Assembly: GCA_964399195.1 (NCBI GenBank)
Contig: CAYNPY010000028.1
Location: 1-36,626, forward strand
Length of the DNA stretch: 36,626 bases
Reading direction: 5' to 3'
Source: CAINDZ01 sp964399195
GTDB lineage: Bacteria; Krumholzibacteriota; Krumholzibacteriia; LZORAL124-64-63
Part shown: positions 1 to 8,304 of the stretch, piece after piece
How the letters are laid out: each line of letters begins with the position of its first letter
Position numbering within the stretch: the first letter of the stretch is position 1
Translations under genes and position numbers: made by a program
Notes under the pieces: model-generated
The model's input: only the letters and a program-made list of their open reading frames with translations
Told to the model about the DNA's origin: nothing
Database searches by the model: none

Positions 1-948
1 CTCGCGCAGAATTTCGCCCGCCAGACGGGCGACCGTGGCGGCCGCCGCGTCCACGCGCGCGGCGGCGGCGTCGACGCGCGCGACCAGGAACTCGGCCGCG
101 GCGGTCGGCGTCTTGCAGGCGCGGTGCGCCACCTCGTCGGCGATCGAGCGGTCGATCTCGTGCCCGATCGCCGTGACGACCGGCACCGCGCAGCTCGCGA
201 TCGCGACCGCCAGGTCCCGTTGGTCGAACCAGCTGAGGTCCGCGCGCGAGCCGCCGCCGCGGGTGATCACGATGACGTCGACGTCTTCGGCCTGCAGGTG
301 CCTGAGCGCGGCGATCACCTCGGCCTCCAGCTGCTCGCCCTGCATGCGCGCCGCGCGCGAGACGACCCGGAAGGCCCACCCGCTGGCCTCCAGCCCGGTC
401 AGGAAATCGCGTTCGGCGGCGCTGCCGGGCGCGGTGACCAGGCCCACGCGCAGCGGCAGCGCCGGCAGCGGCAGCGCCGCGTTGGCGCCCAGCAGGCCCG
501 CCTCCGCCAGGAAGGCCAGCGTCTGGCGCCGGCGCGCCTCCAGCCGCCCCAGCGAAAAGGTGGGGTCGATGCCCACCACCTTCAAGGTGAGCTTCCCGAA
601 CTTCGGGTAGAAGTCCACCCTGCACTCGAGGCAGACCTCCAGCTGGTTGGCCAGCCGCAGGTCGCGGTCGGTGCCGTCCAGGTAGCGCCCGAGGCCGAAC
701 TTCTGGCGGTCCCAGCCCATGATCGCCACGGCCACCGCGTACTCGGCGGCGCCGCTGCGCCCGGTCTCGTGCAGCTCGAAGTAGATATGCTGCCGCGTGG
801 CCGCGTCCAGCGGCAGGCGCTGCACCTCGCCGCGCACCCACACCGTGCGCGGAAACGCCAGCTGCAGCGCGGCGGCGATCTGCTCGTTCAGCTCGCGCAC
901 CGTCAGCACCGCGCGCGTCGCGGCGCCGCCGCCCTCGGGGATGCTCAA
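1..948 (-). CDS. xseA: Exodeoxyribonuclease VII large subunit (partial, C-terminus beyond left edge)
   Basis: Large subunit of exonuclease VII, a cytosolic nuclease that degrades single-stranded DNA to oligonucleotides together with XseB. The visible 316 codons start with the N-terminal OB-fold region (about residues 13-130, beginning LTVRELNEQI). The linker GIDPTFSLGRLEARRRQ and the nuclease domain (RVGLVTAPGSAAERDF, then VVTAIGHEIDRSIADEVAHR) follow. The family is usually 400-460 residues, so roughly the last quarter, mostly the coiled-coil region, lies outside the window. The start is a TTG at 948 whose bases overlap the stop of the MATE gene (TTGA, 4-nt overlap). It has GAGGTGAG a few bases upstream, which makes translational coupling likely. 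No ATG in a sensible place competes. Family assignment is firm; the exact start is good but inferred. Confidence 0.93.
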   Translation of the reverse strand, partial: MSIPEGGGAATRAVLTVRELNEQIAAALQLAFPRTVWVRGEVQRLPLDAATRQHIYFELHETGRSGAAEYAVAVAIMGWDRQKFGLGRYLDGTDRDLRLANQLEVCLECRVDFYPKFGKLTLKVVGIDPTFSLGRLEARRRQTLAFLAEAGLLGANAALPLPALPLRVGLVTAPGSAAERDFLTGLEASGWAFRVVSRAARMQGEQLEAEVIAALRHLQAEDVDVIVITRGGGSRADLSWFDQRDLAVAIASCAVPVVTAIGHEIDRSIADEVAHRACKTPTAAAEFLVARVDAAAARVDAAAATVARLAGEILRE

Positions 949-2324
949 GATCTCACCTCGTGCCAGTGCGGGCGCAGGAACAGCGCCAGCATGCCCGCCG
1001 CGTAGAGCGTGAACCAGACGGCCAGCGCCCAAGTGGCGCCCAGCAGGTCGCCGCCCATGGCGATCCCGAACAGCCAGGCGAGCGGCGGCATCAGGACCAG
1101 GCCGGCCACGACGTCGACGGCCATGACCGAGCGCGTGTGGCCGGCGCCGCGCAGGCCGCCGGCCAGGGTCAGGCCCACGGCGTCGATGACCTGCAGCGCC
1201 CCGACCAGACGCAGCGCCGGCACGCCGACGCGCACCAGGGCCTCGTCCAGGCCGAAAAGACGCAGCAGCGGAGCGGGCATCAGCAGGAACACCAGGCCGC
1301 AGGCGCCCATCATCGCCATCGCCAGTCCCATGCCCGTCCAGGCCGCGCGGCGGGCGCCGCGGACGTCGCCGGCGCCGAGCGCCTGGCCGACCAGGGTCTG
1401 CACGGCCGCCCCCATGCCGAGCCCGGGCATGAAGCTGACCGAGGCCAGCCGCAGCACGACGGCGCCGACGGCCAGGGTCGCGGTCGCGATCCAGCCCAGG
1501 ATAACGTAGAACGCGGTCAGGGCCACCACGACGCCCAGGGTCTGCACCGCCGGCGGCCAGGCCATCGCCAGGAACGGGCGCACCAGTTCGCGGTGGAAAT
1601 TGCCGCGCGCCAGCAGGCGGAAACGCCGGCGCGGGCCCGGGCGCAGATAGACCGCCAGCAACGCGACGGCCGCCGCGGCGCCGCTGAGCGAACTGGCCAT
1701 GGCCGCGCCCGCGACGCCGAGCGCGGGCAGCCCGGCGTGCCCGTAGATCAGCAGCCAGTTCAGCGCGACGTTCAGCAGGTTCATGCCCAGGCCGGCAAGC
1801 ATGCCGACGCGCGTCCAGCCGATGCCGTCGCCCATCGCCTTGAGCTGGAAGAACACGAGCAGCGGCACGAGCCCGGCCGCGCGCCAGTAGAGGTAGGCGG
1901 CGCCCAGGCGGTCGACCTCCGGATCGGGGGTGACCAGTTCCATGAGCGGGCCGGGCCAGCGCAGCAGGACCAGCGAGGCCGCGCCGCCCAGCACCACGAC
2001 CACGGTCAGCGCCGTGGCCGCGATGGTGCCGACCTGGTCGTCGCGTCCCTGCCCGACGCGCCGCGCCGTGAACGTCTGGCAGGCCACGTCGACGGCCTTG
2101 ATGGTCATGGCCAGCGCCGCGAACAGCAGCGTGGCCAGGCTCAGCGCCGCCAGCGGCGGCCCGCCGAGCCGGCCGACCATCAGCGTGTCGACCAGGCCCA
2201 TGCCCGTCTGTGCCAGCTGGGCGAGCACCAGCGGCGCCGCCAGCGCCGCGATCGTCGCCGCCAGGGAACGCGGCGAACGGTCCCCGCCGGCCGGGCCGCG
2301 GGCCGTCGCCGCTTCAGTCGGCAA
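945..2324 (-). CDS. MATE-family multidrug efflux transporter (NorM-like)
   Basis: A 459-residue polytopic inner-membrane protein of the multidrug and toxin extrusion family, which exports cationic drugs and metabolites using an H+ or Na+ gradient. The N-terminal repeat opens with LAAPLVLAQLAQTGMGLVDT and MVGRLGG. The second repeat opens near residue 240 with AMAWPPAVQTLGVV and carries the family-typical GMGAAVQTLVGQALGAGD. About 12 hydrophobic segments can be counted, the usual number. The reading frame begins with TTG at 2324, 11 nt inside the end of pepA, and its stop overlaps the xseA start, so pepA, MATE and xseA look like one transcript. No strong ribosome binding site is visible before the TTG, so coupling to pepA or a slightly later start are both possible. 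Substrate cannot be told from sequence. Confidence 0.92.
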   Translation of the reverse strand: MPTEAATARGPAGGDRSPRSLAATIAALAAPLVLAQLAQTGMGLVDTLMVGRLGGPPLAALSLATLLFAALAMTIKAVDVACQTFTARRVGQGRDDQVGTIAATALTVVVVLGGAASLVLLRWPGPLMELVTPDPEVDRLGAAYLYWRAAGLVPLLVFFQLKAMGDGIGWTRVGMLAGLGMNLLNVALNWLLIYGHAGLPALGVAGAAMASSLSGAAAAVALLAVYLRPGPRRRFRLLARGNFHRELVRPFLAMAWPPAVQTLGVVVALTAFYVILGWIATATLAVGAVVLRLASVSFMPGLGMGAAVQTLVGQALGAGDVRGARRAAWTGMGLAMAMMGACGLVFLLMPAPLLRLFGLDEALVRVGVPALRLVGALQVIDAVGLTLAGGLRGAGHTRSVMAVDVVAGLVLMPPLAWLFGIAMGGDLLGATWALAVWFTLYAAGMLALFLRPHWHEVRS

Positions 2325-3920
2325 GGATCTGCAGGGCGCGCGCGATCAGCCGGGCCCCGAAGCCGGTGGCGCCCCGGGGGCAGGTGGCGGACGCCCGCGT
2401 CGCCCAGGCCACCCCGGCGATGTCCAGGTGCGCCCACGGCGTGCTCTCGTCCACGAAGTGCGACAGGAAGGCCGCCGCGGTCAACGCGCCGGCATCGCGG
2501 CCCTCGCCCAGGTTCTTCAGGTCGCTCCAGGCGCCGACCATCTCCTCGCGGTGCTCGTCGACGACCGGCAGGTGCCAGGCGCGCTCGAACGTCTCGCCGC
2601 CGGCCTGGCGCAGGATGTCGATCAGCTCGGCGCTGTTGCCCATCAGCCCGGCGAAATGGTTGCCGAGCGCCACGACGCAGGCTCCCGTCAGGGTGGCCGC
2701 GTCGATGATGTGGTCGGGCCGCCCGCGCGCGGCGTACCACAGCGCGTCGGCCAGGATGAGGCGGCCCTCGGCGTCGGTGTTGAGGATCTCGACCGTCTTG
2801 CCGTTGGCCATGGTGACGATGTCCGAGGGCCTGGCCGCCCGGCCGTCGGGCATGTTCTCGGCCGTCGGGATGATGACGGTCAGGTCCACCGGCAGGTTCA
2901 GCCGCGCGGCGATCACGGCCGCGCCGAGGACCGCCGCGGCGCCGCCCATGTCCGACTTCATCAGTTCCATGCCGGCGGCGGGCTTCAGCGAGATGCCGCC
3001 GGTGTCGAAGGTGATGCCCTTGCCGACCAGGGCGACCTTCGGCAGCACGGAGCGGCCGCGCCCGCGCGGCCGCCAGTGCAGCTCGACCAGCCGCGGCGGG
3101 TTGGCGCTGCCCTGGCCGACCCCCAGCAGGCCGCCCATGCGCCACCGGCGCAGCTGCGCCGGGCCGTGGACGCGGCAGCTCAGCCCCTCGCGGCGCGCCA
3201 CGGCCCGCGCGCGAGCGGCCAGGGCCGCCGGGGTCAGCAGGTTCGGCGGCTGGTTGACCAGTTCGCGCGCGAGCAGACAGCCGGCGGCGAACGATTCGCC
3301 CTCGGCCAGGCCCTCGCGCAGGCCGCGATGGCGCCCCGGCGCGGNNNNNNNNNNNNNNNNNNNNNNNNNNNNNNNNNNNNNNNNNNNNNNNNNNNNNNNN
3401 NNNNNNNNNNNNNNNNNNNNNNNNNNNNNNNNNNNNNNNNNNNNCCGGCGCGGTCCTTCGCGGCGCCCGATTTGAGCGTGCCCTTGGACGGGAGCCCGAG
3501 CAGCGCGCCCTCGGCCCAGCAGCGGGCCAGGGTCCGGTCGTCGAAGGCCAGCGCGCCCGGCGGCGGCAGCAGCACGGCCGCCCGCGGCGCCTTCATCTCG
3601 GCGGCGCGGGCGGCCGCCCGGCCGGCGGCGCGCCGCACGGTTTCCAGGCCCGCCTGCGCCGCCGGGCCGAGGCCCACCAGCAGCACCCAGCCCCCGCCCG
3701 GCCGCGGCAGCGGCAGCAGCGACTCGGCCTTGGCGGCGAATCCGGACCCGGCGAGGTCCCAGGCCGGCTCGCGCCGCCGCGTCCCGCGCGGCGCGACCAG
3801 CCGCGCCAGCGCTGCCGCCAGCTGCGCGCCGTCAGGGGCGTCGCCCGCCTGGAAGACCGGGATCACGGGCAGATCGGCAGCGGGCACGGGCGCGGCGGGA
3901 TCGACGACGTACAGGCGCAT
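2314..3920 (-). CDS. pepA: Leucyl aminopeptidase, M17 family, interrupted by an assembly gap
   Basis: Cytosolic M17 aminopeptidase that removes N-terminal residues from peptides using two metal ions. The C-terminal catalytic part shows the family signature: KGITFDTGGISLKP, MKSDMGGAAAV and NTDAEGRLILADAL, with the metal-binding Lys, Asp and Glu residues in place. The stretch ESFAAGCLLARELVNQPPNLLTP before it is also typical. The N-terminal part (MRLYVVDPAAP onward) is the poorly conserved domain. The 100 N at 3345-3444 fall in the interdomain region. The flanks encode about 158 and 343 residues, near the usual total of about 500, so little coding sequence is missing. The apparent frame change across the N run is an artefact of the arbitrary gap length. 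The ATG at 3920 follows GAGGAG in the leader and a good promoter at 4030-4058. MATE and xseA follow directly. Confidence 0.93.
3345..3444. other. Assembly gap of 100 N inside pepA
   Basis: Exactly 100 undetermined bases, the conventional placeholder for a scaffold join of unknown size. The nine bases CCGGCGCGG end the left flank (3336-3344) and also begin the right flank (3445-3453). A short GC-rich repeat may therefore have broken the assembly. Joining the two copies directly would shift the pepA frame, so some sequence is truly missing or unresolved. Confidence 0.97.
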
Positions 3921-4029
3921 GGCGGCTCCTCGCAAAGGCGACGTCCGGCCGGCGGCAAATCGCCGCCGCCGGCCCCCGGGGCAACCGTCCGGGCGCGAAG
4001 GCGCCGGGACCGTTCCTGCGGGCCGGCGC

Positions 4030-4058
4030 ATGGTAGCACGGGCCGGTCGGGCTGCCAA
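4030..4058 (-). promoter_or_regulatory. Promoter of the pepA-MATE-xseA operon
   Basis: On the minus strand TTGGCA (4053-4058) is followed after exactly 17 bases by TACCAT (4030-4035). This gives a leader of about 100 nt before the pepA ATG. The leader can fold a short GC hairpin around GGCGGC-AAATC-GCCGCC near 3950. The same TTGGC-N17-TA form recurs before other genes in the window, which supports it. It is a sequence match only. Confidence 0.65.
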
Positions 4059-4085
4059 CCTCACGCCGCACAGCGGTTTTCGGCC

Positions 4086-4114
4086 TTGAGCGCCCCGGCG
4101 CCGGCCGGTAGACT
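4086..4114 (+). promoter_or_regulatory. Promoter of the cation symporter gene
   Basis: TTGAGC (4086-4091), a 17-base spacer, then TAGACT (4109-4114) lie about 33 bases upstream of the symporter ATG. It points away from the pepA promoter, with 27 bases between the two -35 boxes. The spacer is a run of GC with the palindrome CCGGCGCCGG. Four of six bases match the sigma-70 consensus in each box. Confidence 0.5.
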
Positions 4115-4146
4115 GCCCGCAACCCCCACCCGCGGACGGGAGCGCC

Positions 4147-5421
4147 ATGCGCCGCCGGCTCGATCTCCACTGGCAGATCCTCATCGCGCTGGTCCTGGGC
4201 GTGGGCGCCGGCCTGCTGTGGCCCCTGGACCGGTCCCCGACCGCCGGCCTGCAGCCGGCAGACGCCTTCGAGTTCGTGGGGCAGCTCTTCCTGCGCGGCC
4301 TGCGAATGGTGATCGTGCCGCTGGTGGCGGCCTCGATCATCACCGGCGTGGCCGGGGTGGGCACCGGGCGCGGTCTGGGACGGCTCTTCGGCCGCACGTT
4401 CGGGCTCTATGTCGCCACGAGCCTGGTGGCGATCCTCACCGGCCTGGCTCTGGTGAACCTGGTGCGGCCGGGGATCGACGGGCAAGGGCCGGTCGCCGGC
4501 CGCCTGGGCCTGGCCGCCCCGCCGGCGGAACTGGCGGCGAAGCTGGAGGGCCGCGGCGCCGGGGACATCGTCGGCATCGTGCAGCGGATGGTCCCGGAGA
4601 ACGCGCTGGCGGCGGCCGCCGCGGGCGACATGCTGGCGCTCATCTTCTTCTGCATCATCCTCGGCCTGGGCATCACGACGCTGCCGGCGGCCCTGCGCGA
4701 ACGTCAGGTCGAGTTCTGGGACGGCCTGAACGGCGCCATGCTGAAGGTGACCGGCTGGGTCATGGCCACCGCTCCGCTGGGCATCTTCGCGCTGGTGGCC
4801 GGGCTGACCGCCACCGCCGGCTTCGAGGCGTTCCCGCCGCTGGCGCGCTACGGGCTGGTCGTGCTGGGCGCGCTGGTCCTGCACGGCGCCGTGACCCTGC
4901 CGCTGATGGTCACCGCGCTGGGCCGCCTGCCCGCCTGGCGGCACGTCCGCGCCGTGGCGCCGGCCCTGCTGACCGCCTTCTCGACGCGCAGCAGCTCGGC
5001 GACGTTGCCGCTGAGCATGGAGTGCGTCGAGAAGCGGGCCGGCGTCAGCAACCGCGTCTCCAGCTTCGTGCTGCCGCTGGGCGCCACCGTGAACATGAAC
5101 GGCACCGCGCTCTACGAGTGCGTGGCGGCGATGTTCATCGCCCAGGCGTACGGCATCGAGCTGGGCTTCGGCACGCAGTTCGCCGTCGTGCTGACCGCGC
5201 TGCTGGCGAGCATCGGCGCCGCCGGCATCCCGGCCGCGGGGCTGGTGATGATGTCGATCGTGCTGGACGCGGCGGGCCTGCCGTTGGAGGGCATCGCCCT
5301 GATCCTGGCGATCGACCCGCTGCTGGACATGTGCCGCACGGCCATCAACGTGTTCGGCGACACCTGCGTGGCGGTGGTGGTCGCGCGCGCGGAGGGCGAG
5401 ACGGACGTGCTGGCGAAATAG
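4147..5421 (+). CDS. Dicarboxylate/amino acid:cation symporter (DAACS/SDF family)
   Basis: A 424-residue inner-membrane symporter of the glutamate-transporter fold that takes up acidic amino acids or C4-dicarboxylates with Na+ or H+. The family hallmarks are present: the serine-rich hairpin STRSSSATLPLSM (near residue 278), the long motif FVLPLGATVNMNGTALYE, and LDMCRTAINVFGD near the C-terminus. The last supplies the Asp, Arg, Asn and Asp of the binding site. Its wording resembles the EAAT-like branch (ATLP, GTALYE) rather than E. coli GltP. The usual NMDGT motif reads NMNGT here (residues 316-320), which changes an Asp that helps form a sodium site in characterised homologues. GGAG lies about nine bases before the ATG, and a promoter is visible at 4086-4114. 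Transported substrate is not determined. Confidence 0.93.
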   Translation: MRRRLDLHWQILIALVLGVGAGLLWPLDRSPTAGLQPADAFEFVGQLFLRGLRMVIVPLVAASIITGVAGVGTGRGLGRLFGRTFGLYVATSLVAILTGLALVNLVRPGIDGQGPVAGRLGLAAPPAELAAKLEGRGAGDIVGIVQRMVPENALAAAAAGDMLALIFFCIILGLGITTLPAALRERQVEFWDGLNGAMLKVTGWVMATAPLGIFALVAGLTATAGFEAFPPLARYGLVVLGALVLHGAVTLPLMVTALGRLPAWRHVRAVAPALLTAFSTRSSSATLPLSMECVEKRAGVSNRVSSFVLPLGATVNMNGTALYECVAAMFIAQAYGIELGFGTQFAVVLTALLASIGAAGIPAAGLVMMSIVLDAAGLPLEGIALILAIDPLLDMCRTAINVFGDTCVAVVVARAEGETDVLAK

Positions 5422-5422
5422 G

Positions 5423-5441
5423 GCCGGCGGCCGCCGCCGGC
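5423..5441 (+). terminator. Hairpin directly after the symporter stop
   Basis: GCCGGCGGC (5423-5431) and GCCGCCGGC (5433-5441) are perfect inverted repeats starting two bases after the stop codon. There is no T-run after the stem, so it may be a weak intrinsic terminator or an RNA-stabilising hairpin. Confidence 0.4.
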
Positions 5442-5533
5442 GCCGGCGCAACGAAAGCGGCGCCGCGACGTAGCAGGATGACGGGCCGGTCGACGGCGGA
5501 CGGGGCGACCCGGGCGGCAGGAAGGGGAACGGC

Positions 5534-6232
5534 ATGGACCCGAACGGCCAGGACCAGGGATTCGGCGGCGGCTTCGACGGCGGCGAGCCGGGCGCAGGCG
5601 CCGGGCGCGGCCCCGAGGGCCTGCGGTTGTGCCCGTGGGAGCAGCGGGAACGCTACGGCTTCCTCAACGCGCTCTACCTGACCACGCGCGACGTCCTGAC
5701 GGCGCCCGGCACCTTCTTCGGCCGCATGCCCTCGCGACTGGGTCTGTGGCAGCCCCTGCTCTATGCCGTCGTCCTGGGCATGCTGGCGGCCCTGCTCGGC
5801 TGGATCTGGTCGCTGGCCGGCAGCTCGCTGCGGACGCTGGCCTCCGGCGACGCCCTGGGCAACCTCTTCGGTCCTCTGCCCTCGTTCATCGGGTTCGTCG
5901 CCAGCCCGCTGACCGTCACGGTGGATGTGCTGGTCCGCGCCGGCCTCATGCACCTGCTGCTGATGCTGCTGGGCGGCAACAAGCTGGGCTTCGAGGCCTC
6001 CTTCCGCGTGGCGGCCTACGGCAAGGCCGCCGGCGTGGTCGCGATGCTGCCGTTCTGCGGCGGCCTGGTGGCCGTGCTGTGGGAACTGGCCATCGACGTC
6101 ATCGGGCTGTACCGCATCCACGGGACGGACCCCTGGCGGGCGCTGGTGGCGGTGCTGGCCCCGGCGGTGCTCTGCCTGTCCACCGTGGTGGCCGCGGTGA
6201 TGCTGTTCATCCTGGGCGCCGCCGCCTCGTGA
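5534..6232 (+). CDS. Yip1-family integral membrane protein
   Basis: A 232-residue membrane protein. Residues 1-33 are a Gly/Asp-rich soluble tail. CPWEQRERYGFLNALYLTTRDVLTAPGTFFGRM follows, a pattern I recognise from bacterial Yip1-domain proteins, where a WE...F.aly.T..dvl..P..FF segment precedes the membrane part. Four to five hydrophobic helices run from about residue 75 to the end, with PFCGGLVAVLWELAIDVIGLY in the middle. The bacterial function is not known. AGGAAGGGGAACGGC gives a good ribosome binding site before the ATG. The stop overlaps the start of the next gene (GTGA), so the two are probably made together. It lies 112 bases after the symporter, with a hairpin between them. Confidence 0.75.
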   Translation: MDPNGQDQGFGGGFDGGEPGAGAGRGPEGLRLCPWEQRERYGFLNALYLTTRDVLTAPGTFFGRMPSRLGLWQPLLYAVVLGMLAALLGWIWSLAGSSLRTLASGDALGNLFGPLPSFIGFVASPLTVTVDVLVRAGLMHLLLMLLGGNKLGFEASFRVAAYGKAAGVVAMLPFCGGLVAVLWELAIDVIGLYRIHGTDPWRALVAVLAPAVLCLSTVVAAVMLFILGAAAS

Positions 6233-6645
6233 GGGCCTGGCGCCTGGAGTCCGAGCGCTCGCCGTTTCCCCGCCTGCTGGCGTTCCCCCTGCTCATGCTG
6301 GCGGCGATGTTCGCCACGCTGGCGCGCGTCGACGCGGACCTGCTGCTGCGCAGCGCCCGCTGCGCGCTGCGCGACGGCCTTGGCGTCGCCTGCCCCACCT
6401 GCGGCGGCACGCAGGCGGCCATCGACCTGGCCTGGGGCCGCCCGGGCGCCGCGCTGGCGGCCAACCCCCTGCTGACCGTCCTGGCCCTGGCGGCCGGGCT
6501 GTGGTGCCTGTACGCCGTGGCGGCGACGTTCGTGCCGCGCTGGCGCCGGACGCTGCGCCTGGGCCGTCGGGCGGCAGTGGCCGCGCGCTGGGGCGCGCTG
6601 GCCCTGCTGGCGGCCAACTGGGCCTACGAGGTCTGGGCGCGGTAG
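6229..6645 (+). CDS. DUF2752 small membrane protein
   Basis: A 138-residue protein starting with GTG at 6229, which overlaps the TGA of the Yip1-like gene. The key motif is CPTCGGTQA (near residues 51-59), the C-P-x-C-G-x-T-x-A signature of DUF2752, followed by a Gly/Ala-rich helix. Three hydrophobic segments are visible (about residues 14-30, 75-100 and 110-135). The family has no established biochemical role; the two cysteines could bind a metal or be redox active. The GTGA overlap argues that it acts with, or is dosed against, the Yip1-like protein. The start is set by the overlap, as no better start exists downstream. Confidence 0.78.
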   Translation: MRAWRLESERSPFPRLLAFPLLMLAAMFATLARVDADLLLRSARCALRDGLGVACPTCGGTQAAIDLAWGRPGAALAANPLLTVLALAAGLWCLYAVAATFVPRWRRTLRLGRRAAVAARWGALALLAANWAYEVWAR

Positions 6646-6681
6646 GGTCCCGGCGCCGGGCCGGGGCCGGCCAGACCCGCC

Positions 6682-6710
6682 TTGGCAACCGCCGGGCCGG
6701 CGGTTAACGT
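6682..6710 (+). promoter_or_regulatory. Promoter of the peptide transporter gene
   Basis: TTGGCA (6682-6687), 17 bases, then TAACGT (6705-6710). The -35 box is identical to that of pepA. The predicted start of transcription is near 6717, giving a leader of about 30 bases to the ATG at 6746. The spacer is almost entirely occupied by an inverted repeat, described separately. Confidence 0.6.
6687..6705. promoter_or_regulatory. Candidate operator: 9-1-9 perfect inverted repeat in the promoter spacer
   Basis: AACCGCCGG (6687-6695), one G, then CCGGCGGTT (6697-6705) form a perfect inverted repeat. It begins on the last base of the -35 box and ends on the first base of the -10 box. A repressor bound here would block RNA polymerase. 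It could instead be part of a terminator for the upstream gene, but no T-run follows. Confidence 0.5.
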
Positions 6711-6745
6711 GGTCGCTCCACCCCGTTCCCGAGAGGATCCCGCAG

Positions 6746-8197
6746 ATGACGGACAAGGCCGCCACCGCCGATCCGGGTGGGCCCACGGGCTCCACCTGGC
6801 GTTTCTCACGCCCGTTCTGGATCGCCAACATCGTCGAACTGCTGGAGCGCGGCGCCTGGTACGGCGTCTTCATCGCGATCACGCTCTACCTGTCGCGCAT
6901 CCTCGGCTTCGACGACATCCAGGCCGGCGTCATCTCCGGCCTGTTCTCGGCCGGCCTCTACCTGCTGCCGCCGTTCAGCGGCGCCCTGGCCGACCGCATG
7001 GGCTTCCGCGCCGCGCTGCTGCTGGCGTTCGGCCTGCTGACCATCGGCTACGGACTGATGTGGGTGCTGCCGGTGCTGCTGCAGAACGCGGGCCTGGTCA
7101 CCTACGGGCAGAAGGTCACCTTCACGGGACTGGAGCAGACCGGCTACAAGTGGCTGTTCATCCCGGTCATGCTGGTGATCATGGTGGGCGGCTCGTTCAT
7201 CAAGTCGGTGATCACGGGCACGGTGGCCACGGAGACCAACGCGGTCAACCGCGCGCGCGGCTACTCGATCTTCTACGCGATGGTGAACATCGGCTCGTTC
7301 AGCGGCAAGACCATCGTCAAGCCGCTGCGCGACAGCATGGGCGACCAGGGCCTGGTGACCTTGAACCTTTTCTCGGCGGGGGCCACGCTGCTGGCCTTCC
7401 TGGCCGTCTTCGCCTTCTACAAGGGCGCGCGCCAGCCGGGAACCGGCAAGACCATGGGCGAGATCTGGCGCTCGCTGGTGGCCGTCTGCACGCGGCTGCG
7501 GCTGGTGGTGCTGATCCTGATCATCACCGGCTTCTGGCTGGTGCAGGGCCAGCTCTACGCGACGATGCCGAAGTACGTGCTGCGCATGGCCGGCGAGGGC
7601 GCCGCCTTCGCCTGGTACGCGAACGTGAACCCGGCGGCGGTGGTGCTGACGGTGGCGTGGGTCACGCAGCTGATGAAGCGGTACAGCGCGCTGACCTCGA
7701 TGACCGTGGGCATGTTGATCATGCCCATCTCGGCCTTCGCGATGGCCGCGGGCAACGTGGTGGGCTCGGGCCACCTCCTGGGCATGCACCCGGTGGCGTT
7801 CATGATGGTCGTCGGCATCGCCTTCCAGGGCCTGGCCGAGAGCTTCATCTCGCCGCGGTTCCTGGAGTACTTCTCGCTGCAGGCGCCCAAGGGCCAGGAG
7901 GGCCTCTACCTCGGCTTCAGCCACCTCCATTCGTTCCTGTCGTACATCGTCGGCTTCGCGATGAGCGGCGTGATGCTCGACAAGTGGTGCCCCGACCCGT
8001 CGAAGATGTCGCCCGAGGTCCAGGCGCAGCACCCCGAGGCAATCGCCGGCCGCGCGCCGCTGCCGGCCGAGTACGCGCACGCGCACTACATCTGGTTCGT
8101 GTTCGTGGCGATCGCGCTGGCCTCGGCGATCGCGCTGGTGATCTTCGGGCGCGGGACCCGGGCGCGCGACGCGCGGGCCGCGGCGGCCGGCGGCTGA
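6746..8197 (+). CDS. POT/PTR2-type peptide transporter (MFS superfamily)
   Basis: A 483-residue polytopic inner-membrane protein of the proton-dependent oligopeptide transporter family, which imports di- and tripeptides with protons. Two family signatures are visible. ELLERGAWYG at residues 31-40 matches the ExxER motif of helix 1 that couples proton and peptide binding (E31, E34, R35). FYAMVNIGS at 176-184 matches the PTR signature FYxxINxGS. Roughly 12 helices can be counted, with an extended loop after helix 4 and a hydrophilic stretch near residues 420-445. The sequence departs from classic DtpA-type proteins (Gly after ExxER, Trp for Tyr), so specificity may differ. GAGAGG precedes the ATG by about 10 bases. 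The gene has its own promoter and candidate operator. Confidence 0.85.
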   Translation: MTDKAATADPGGPTGSTWRFSRPFWIANIVELLERGAWYGVFIAITLYLSRILGFDDIQAGVISGLFSAGLYLLPPFSGALADRMGFRAALLLAFGLLTIGYGLMWVLPVLLQNAGLVTYGQKVTFTGLEQTGYKWLFIPVMLVIMVGGSFIKSVITGTVATETNAVNRARGYSIFYAMVNIGSFSGKTIVKPLRDSMGDQGLVTLNLFSAGATLLAFLAVFAFYKGARQPGTGKTMGEIWRSLVAVCTRLRLVVLILIITGFWLVQGQLYATMPKYVLRMAGEGAAFAWYANVNPAAVVLTVAWVTQLMKRYSALTSMTVGMLIMPISAFAMAAGNVVGSGHLLGMHPVAFMMVVGIAFQGLAESFISPRFLEYFSLQAPKGQEGLYLGFSHLHSFLSYIVGFAMSGVMLDKWCPDPSKMSPEVQAQHPEAIAGRAPLPAEYAHAHYIWFVFVAIALASAIALVIFGRGTRARDARAAAAGG

Positions 8198-8304
8198 GCT
8201 GCCGCCCGCGCGGGGATGACGGCGGCGGCGTGGCCGGGCGGCCGCGCCGCCGCTAGCTTGGGACGACCCCCTGACTCCGTGACCCGGAACCGGCGAGGTC
8301 GACC

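Noticed and set aside
2314..3920. pepA as a pseudogene with a frameshift
   Set aside because: The frame change coincides with the 100-N placeholder, whose length is arbitrary. Both sides read cleanly as PepA.
6649..6660. Palindrome CCCGGCGCCGGG as a terminator of the DUF2752 gene
   Set aside because: It is short with no loop or T-run, and such GC palindromes are frequent in this sequence.
8231..8259. Promoter before the sugar dehydrogenase (TGGCCG / TAGCTT)
   Set aside because: The -35 match is poor in either register and the spacing is uncertain. The gene may be read from the transporter promoter.
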